Origin: Myxococcales bacterium
GTDB lineage: Bacteria > Lernaellota > Lernaellaia > Lernaellales > Lernaellaceae
Reading direction: 5' to 3'
Assembly (NCBI GenBank): GCA_012517325.1
Contig: JAAYVF010000124.1
Coordinates: 1 to 42,698 of the forward strand
DNA length: 42,698 nucleotides
In this document: piece by piece, positions 37,001 to 42,698 of the stretch
Numbering within the stretch: position 1 is the first letter of the stretch
How the letters are laid out: every line of letters starts with the position of its first letter
Notes under the pieces: generated by a model
The model's database searches: none
Told to the model about the DNA's origin: nothing
The model's input: only the letters and a program-made list of their open reading frames with translations
Program-made: the position numbers and the translations under genes

Positions 37001-39690
37001 TCCGGATGGCCGGGTATCGTGTTGATGCTCATCGTGATCCCCCCGTTGGTGCGCCTGACCGGACCGAATCGAAAACGAGCCGGCGAACGAAAGGACACCC
37101 CATGAGTTTTGCCGAAAAACAGGCCTATTTCGACGAGATTGCGCCGCATTGGGACCAATGGACGAGCCCGGAGACGGTGGCGGCGCGCCTGCGGTCGGAA
37201 CTCGCCTCCTGGCGGATCGAACCGGACGAACGGATCGTCGACCTCGGGTGCGGGACGGGCAACCTGACCTTGGTGTTGTTGGAAATTCTGTCGCCGGCCG
37301 GGCGAGTGGTCGCCGTCGATCCGGCGGGTAAAATGCTGACCGTCGCCCGCGCGAAAAATCCCGATTCCCGGGTCAGTTGGGCGCAGACGGATGCCGCTCA
37401 TCTGCCGCTGGCTGCTCGTTCGGCCGATCGGGTGATTTGCTTTTCCGTCTGGCCGCATTTGGACGATCCGGCGGCGGCGCTGGTCGAATTTCACCGGGTG
37501 CTCAAGCCGGGCGGATTCCTCCACGTCTGGCACATCGATTCGAAAGAGACGATCAACAAAGTTCACGCTTCGGCGGGACCGGCGGTGGCTTGCGACGTGC
37601 TGCTGCCCGCCGTCCAACTGGCCGAATTGGCGTCGGCGGCCGGGTTTATTCCAGTGGAAGTGGTCGATGACGATCACCGCTACCTGGTGAGCGCGCGGCG
37701 ACAAGCGGGCGGGGAGTAGGGCGGTCGTGGGACGGGCGCTTTCGTTTTTCCGCCCGGCCGCGTCGCCGCCGCGTCGCCGAGGCCTGCACCCCGCGACGTA
37801 TCTGCTCACCGGCCTGGCAATGCTGGCCGGTTGTTTGCTCCTGGATCCCGTCGACCCCGTGGGAATGGCGGGAATCCTGCTGACGGTCGGCGCGGCGTGG
37901 TTTCTGTTTCGGCCTGATGCGGCATCCTGGTCACGATTCGCGTTGTTCGGTCTGGCGATGTTCGTTCCCGTTTTCATTTTTCTACCCTGGGTCACGGTGC
38001 CGGTCGGAACCCCGTCCCTGTTGTCGGCGAGCGGCTTTCTGTCGCGCCTCGCCGTTCTTTGGCGAATTTTCGCCCGCGGCCTGGCCATTCTTCTGGTGAT
38101 GAGCGCCACCGTCGTCTCGATGACCATGTCCGAATTTCAGACTGCGCTGGCCGCGCTCCCCCTGCCGCGTCTCCTGGTCGCGTTGACGGCCCAGATCGTT
38201 CACCACACCGGAATGCTGGCGGCGGAATCGCGGCGCATCGGTCAGGCGATGGCGCTGCGGGGCGGAACGACCGGCTGGCGCGCCTCGCTGCTGGTCGTCG
38301 GCTCGCTGCCGTCGGCTTGGCTGCCGCGGGTTGTCGAGCGAGCCGACCGGGTGGCGACGGCGCTCGAACTGCGGGGCTACGACGGCCTGCCGATCGATTT
38401 CGATGACCGGCGGTTTCACCGGCGGGATGTCGTCATCTTGTGGTCGGCGGTTTGCTGGGTCGCCGCGGCGATCCTGTTTCGCTGGAAAGGAATCTCATGG
38501 TGACCTCGGCGCCGGCTCTTCGCTTTCGTCACGTCCAGGTTCGGTATCCGGGTCATGAAACGCCGGTCTTGCGGGAGTTGTCGCTGGAGGTCGCGGCCGG
38601 CGAACGCGTGGCCCTGCTGGGCTTGAACGGCTCGGGAAAAACCACGTTGCTGCTGGCGGCGGTGGGGTTGATCCCCTTCGAAGGCACGATCGAGATCGCG
38701 GGGATCGAGCTTTCGCCGCGGACCGTTGCGCGGGTGCGTGAACGGGTCGGCTTGCTCTTCGCCGTTCCGGCCGATCAACTCCTGTTTCCCCGGGTCATCG
38801 ACGATGTCGCCTTTTCCCTCGTTCGCCGGCGCGTTCCCAAACCCGAGGCGCGGTTCCGCGCGCGCGGCGCGCTGGAAAACTTCGCCGTCGCCGACCTGGC
38901 CGATCACTCGCCCTTTGAGTTGTCGCACGGGCAAAAAACGCGGGTGGCCCTGGCGGGCACCATGGTGACCGATCCCGCCGTCCTTTTGCTGGACGAACCG
39001 TCGGCGGGGCTCGACCCGCCCGGCCGCCTGGGGCTCATTCGCACTCTGGTTTCCCGGAATGTTTCGATGCTGGCCGCGACGCACGATCTGGAATTCGCGC
39101 GGCGGGCTTGCCAGCGGGCGGTGTTGCTGGAAGACGGCCGCCTGGTCGACGAGCGGGCGGACCTGGAAGCGCTCGCGAAAAAGTGGTCGGCGGCGGACGG
39201 TTTGCCGGGAGGCGCCGGCGAGGGCTGATTCGGCGAACGCGGGTTACTTCGTCGGCGCCAGATCCTCGATGCCGTACTTCTCCATTTTGTAGCGCAGGCG
39301 GTTGCGGTCGATGCCCAGCAAGGTGGCGGCCCGCGCCTTGACGTAGTCGGATTCGATCAGCGCGCCCTGGATCAATTCCTTTTCGTACTTTTCGATTTCG
39401 GCGTCGAAGTTGATCGGCCCGGTCAGGCGCGGCGCGGTGGCGATCGCGCCGGTGATGTCCTGGGGCAGGTGGTCGACGGTGATGCGGTCGCCCTGGGCCA
39501 GCACCGTGGCGCGTTCGATGACGTTTTGCAGTTCGCGGATATTGCCCGGCCAGTGGTACTTGGTCAGCAGGATCATCGCCTCGGGGTCGAGTTTCTTGAC
39601 CGGTTCGCGGCCGGCGTACTGCCGTAAGAAATGTTCGACCAGCATGGCGATGTCGTCGGACCGTTCGCGCAGCGGCGGCAGGAACAGCGA

Positions 39691-39723
<33 letters not shown>

Positions 39724-42698
39724 GAACGTGCGCTTGCCGATCAATTCCTTCAAATCCTGGTTGGTCGCCGAAAGGATGCGCACGTCCACGCTGATCGTTT
39801 GCGTGCCGCCGACGCGCTCGAACTCCTTTTCTTGCAGAAAGCGCAACAGCTTGACCTGGACGTTGTGGCTGATGTCGCCGATTTCGTCGAGGAACAGCGT
39901 GCCGCCGTGCGCCTGCTCGAACCGGCCGATCTTGCGCGCCACGGCGCCGGTGAACGAACCCTTTTCATGGCCGAAGAGTTCGGACTCGAGCACGCCCTCG
40001 GCGTAGGCGGCGCAATGCGCCCGGATGAACGGCCCGTCGGTGCGCTGGCTGTTGTAGTGAATGGCGCGGGCCACCAGTTCCTTGCCGGTGCCGCTTTCGC
40101 CGAGAATCAGCACCGAGGCGTCGGATGCCGCCACCTTGCGGATCGTGTCGAAGACCTTCTGCATCGCGGCGCTCTTGCCGACGATTTCGTTGAAGTTGTA
40201 GCGCCGCGTCTCGTCGTCGTGCAGGGCGGCGAGGCTGGCCCGCATGCGGACCATTTCCTGCTGTACCGACGCCTGGCCCAGCGCCTTCTCCAGCTTCACC
40301 TTGATCTCGTCGATGGTGAACGGCTTGGAGATGAAATCGAAGGCGCCCTTGCGCATCGCCTCCACCGCTTTTTCGATCGAGCCGTAGGCGGTGATCACCA
40401 TCACCACGCCTTCCGGGTGGATCGTCATGCCCCGCGAAAGGATGTCCATCCCCGACGCGCCCGGCAGGCGCAGGTCGGTCACCACCACGTCGTAGGGCTG
40501 CTGCTCGACCGCGGCCAGGGCCTCGGTGCCGTCGTAAAATACCGACACCTCGTGGCCGAGCCGCTGGCCGATCTGCGCGATGCTGTCGGCGGTGGTTTTG
40601 TGATCGTCGACGACCAGGATGCGCGCCATGAAACCTTCCTCCTACACAGGCAGCGCCACGACGAAGCAGGCGCCGCCCTCCGGATGATTGTGGCAGGAAA
40701 TGGACCCGCCGTGATTGACGATGGCCTTGTGCACGATCGCCAGCCCCAATCCCGTGCCGTCGCTCTTGGTGGTGACGAACGGGTGGAAGATCCGGTCGCG
40801 CACTTCCGGCGAAATCCCCGGGCCGGAATCGCGGACCTCGACGCGGAATCCGCCGCCGGTGGTTTCCGGCCCTTGGATGGCGAGATACACCCGGCCGCCC
40901 GGCGGCATCGCCTCGCAGGCGTTTTTGATCAGGTTGACCAGCACGCGGCGGATGGCCCCGGGGTCGAGCACCGCCGGGGGAAGCGGGCTGTCGTACCGGC
41001 GCACGATCTCGATCTGTTTTTCCTCGATCGCCGGCAGCAGCAGCATGATCGCGTCCTCGGTCAGTTCGACCAGGTCGGCCGGGGTTTTTTCCAGCGGCTT
41101 GGGCCGCGCGAAGGCGAGAAACTCGGTCAGGATCGAGTTGAGGCGCGACACCTCGTCGTGGATGCGGATGAAGCGCTCGTCCATCACGCCCTTTTCGCGC
41201 AGGTCCTCCTGCACGAGGCCGAGCATCAGTTCGATGCCGTTGAGCGGATTGCGGATTTCGTGTGCGATGCCGGCGGCCAGTTCGCCCAGCGCGGCCAGGC
41301 GCTCGCGCATGACCAGCTCGTTTTCCAGCCGCTTGAGTTCGGTGCGGTCGACCAGCGTCAGGCTGTGTCCGATCGGTTCGTTGCGGTGGTCGGTGAGCAG
41401 GGCGATGTTGCTTTCCAGCGCCAGTTCCGCGCCGTCGCGCTGGATGGTGATCTCGCGCGGCTGCATGGTTTTCTTTTCCCGCCAGATTTCCCAGAGCGCC
41501 GGAAACGGCGCCAGGCGTTCACTCATCGTCGTCGGGGCGGCGGGCGGATCGCCCAGCAGCTTGGCGGCCGCGGGGTTTTCGGAGGTCAGCACGTCGTCGT
41601 TGTTGGCGGTGAGGATGGCCGAATAGGCGGCGCGCAGGACGTGTTCGTAAAGCTGGCGGGCGTCGGCCAGGGCGGCCTCGTTCATCCGGCGGATTTCGGC
41701 GTCGCGCGCCCGGATGTCCTCGGCCATGTCGTTCACGGTCTGGCCGAGAAAATTGATCTCGTCGGTGCCCGAGACCTTGTAGCGGACGCTGAAATCGCCC
41801 ATGCCGATTTTTTCGGCTGCGTCCACCAGTTTGCGGATCGGGCGCACCATGGTCTGGGCGATGACGAACGAGGCGACGACGACGATCAAAAACGCGCCCG
41901 CCGCGGTCAGCATGAGCTGGTGCTTCAGCTTGGCCAGCAGTTCGTAATCCTGCGCGTCGTCCTCGATCGAAAGCAGGCCGATCAGCTTGTCCTGCGCCAG
42001 CAGCGGCACGTAAACCGCCTTGATCAGCTTGCCGCTTTGGCGGTACGTCTTGCCGGTGACCGGCCGGCCGGAAACGAGCGCCTGCATGTCGATGTTGGTC
42101 AGGTAGGGCGTCGGGATCTTATCCAGCGAGTCCGGGGTAAGTGTTCCGGCGAGGTAGATGAACCGCACGCCCGCCACGCGGTAAAGGTAGGCGCCGCGGA
42201 TGTCGACCAGGGACGTCAGCTCCAGCAGAAAATTCGACAGCGCGCCCAGCTTGGCCGACGCTTCGTGATCCTCTTGCGTGACGCGCAGCGATTTTTCCAC
42301 CAACGGATCGTTGACGGCGAGGCGGCCGATGCGCAGCAGCTTGTTGTCGATGTTGGACTGCATCAACTGGCCCATGGTCGTGAAAACCATATAATTGGAA
42401 ATTCCCCAAATCGGTCCCGTCCACAGCGAAGGATTTCCCGAAGCGCGGACGTTGTACATCTTTTCCATCTTTGATAATGTTCTTACACCAAACGGAGCGT
42501 TAAAAGTTTTTTCATTCTTAAAATGCTCATCTACAATTCTTTTTGCTTGATCTTCTGTTGCAATTCCCGCCCACATTACCATGAAGCCGCTCCACACCTC
42601 AATTCTTTGAATCAAACATTCGTAATCTCTTGGGTAACCGCTGTGTAAAATTATTTTAGGATCGCTTGCAAAAGGTTTATATGCGTAAGGAAGAAGAT

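Overview
The window is a GC-rich piece of a Gram-negative bacterial genome. It carries a TolC-type outer-membrane channel with MacA/MacB partners, many lipobox lipoproteins and OmpR-, NtrC- and SecA-type systems. Its most distinctive feature is a set of exported proteins with long, almost pure Asp/Asn tracts (DDN repeats) beside a terminal cysteine. Such tethers suggest a deltaproteobacterium-like lineage (Myxococcota, Lernaellota or a relative). That placement is inference; no rRNA or other phylogenetic marker is present. No CRISPR array, insertion sequence or rRNA gene was seen.

Layout. 1-3004: end of a repeat lipoprotein, an Asp-rich lipoprotein with a carboxypeptidase-regulatory-like fold, and a radical SAM enzyme. 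3262-9162: a secreted papain-like protease, a lipoprotein GH13 glucosidase/amylase and a lipoprotein joining a formylglycine-enzyme-like domain to a large unknown domain, all in one direction with short gaps. 9175-10355: a small Spy/CpxP-like protein and an EF-hand protein. 10805-17578: an OmpR/histidine-kinase pair followed by a TolC-MacA-MacB-like export operon, with 10-bp-phased GTTAC repeats between them. 17750-20101: a SecA paralogue without the zinc-binding tail. 20225-20426: tRNA-Gln(CTG) and tRNA-Glu(CTC) on the minus strand with a near-consensus promoter and a terminator. 20792-22756: acetyl-CoA synthetase. 23083-25188: a secreted Kelch protein with an Asp-rich, cysteine-ended C-terminus. 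25589-29686: a DedA-like membrane protein, a small membrane protein, a GT4 glycosyltransferase (probable ATT start) and a GT-C glycosyltransferase. 29835-31157: a lone AAA_14/DUF4143 ATPase. 31177-32388: isocitrate dehydrogenase. 32630-36303: two more Asp-rich lipoproteins with propeller-like repeats. 36563-39228: an ECF transporter operon (S component, methyltransferase, T, A). 39244-42390: an NtrC-family regulator and its kinase. The last 300 bases encode part of a GH63/trehalase-like hydrolase in lower-GC DNA, read in frame into the kinase; this looks like an assembly chimera.

How the genes fit together. Much of the window serves the cell surface: export (SecA paralogue, TolC/MacAB-like pump), exported enzymes and repeat proteins held by acidic tethers, and surface glycosylation. 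The most interesting unexplained pattern is that the Asp-rich tether sits either directly after an N-terminal lipobox cysteine, or directly before a C-terminal cysteine in proteins with an ordinary signal peptide.
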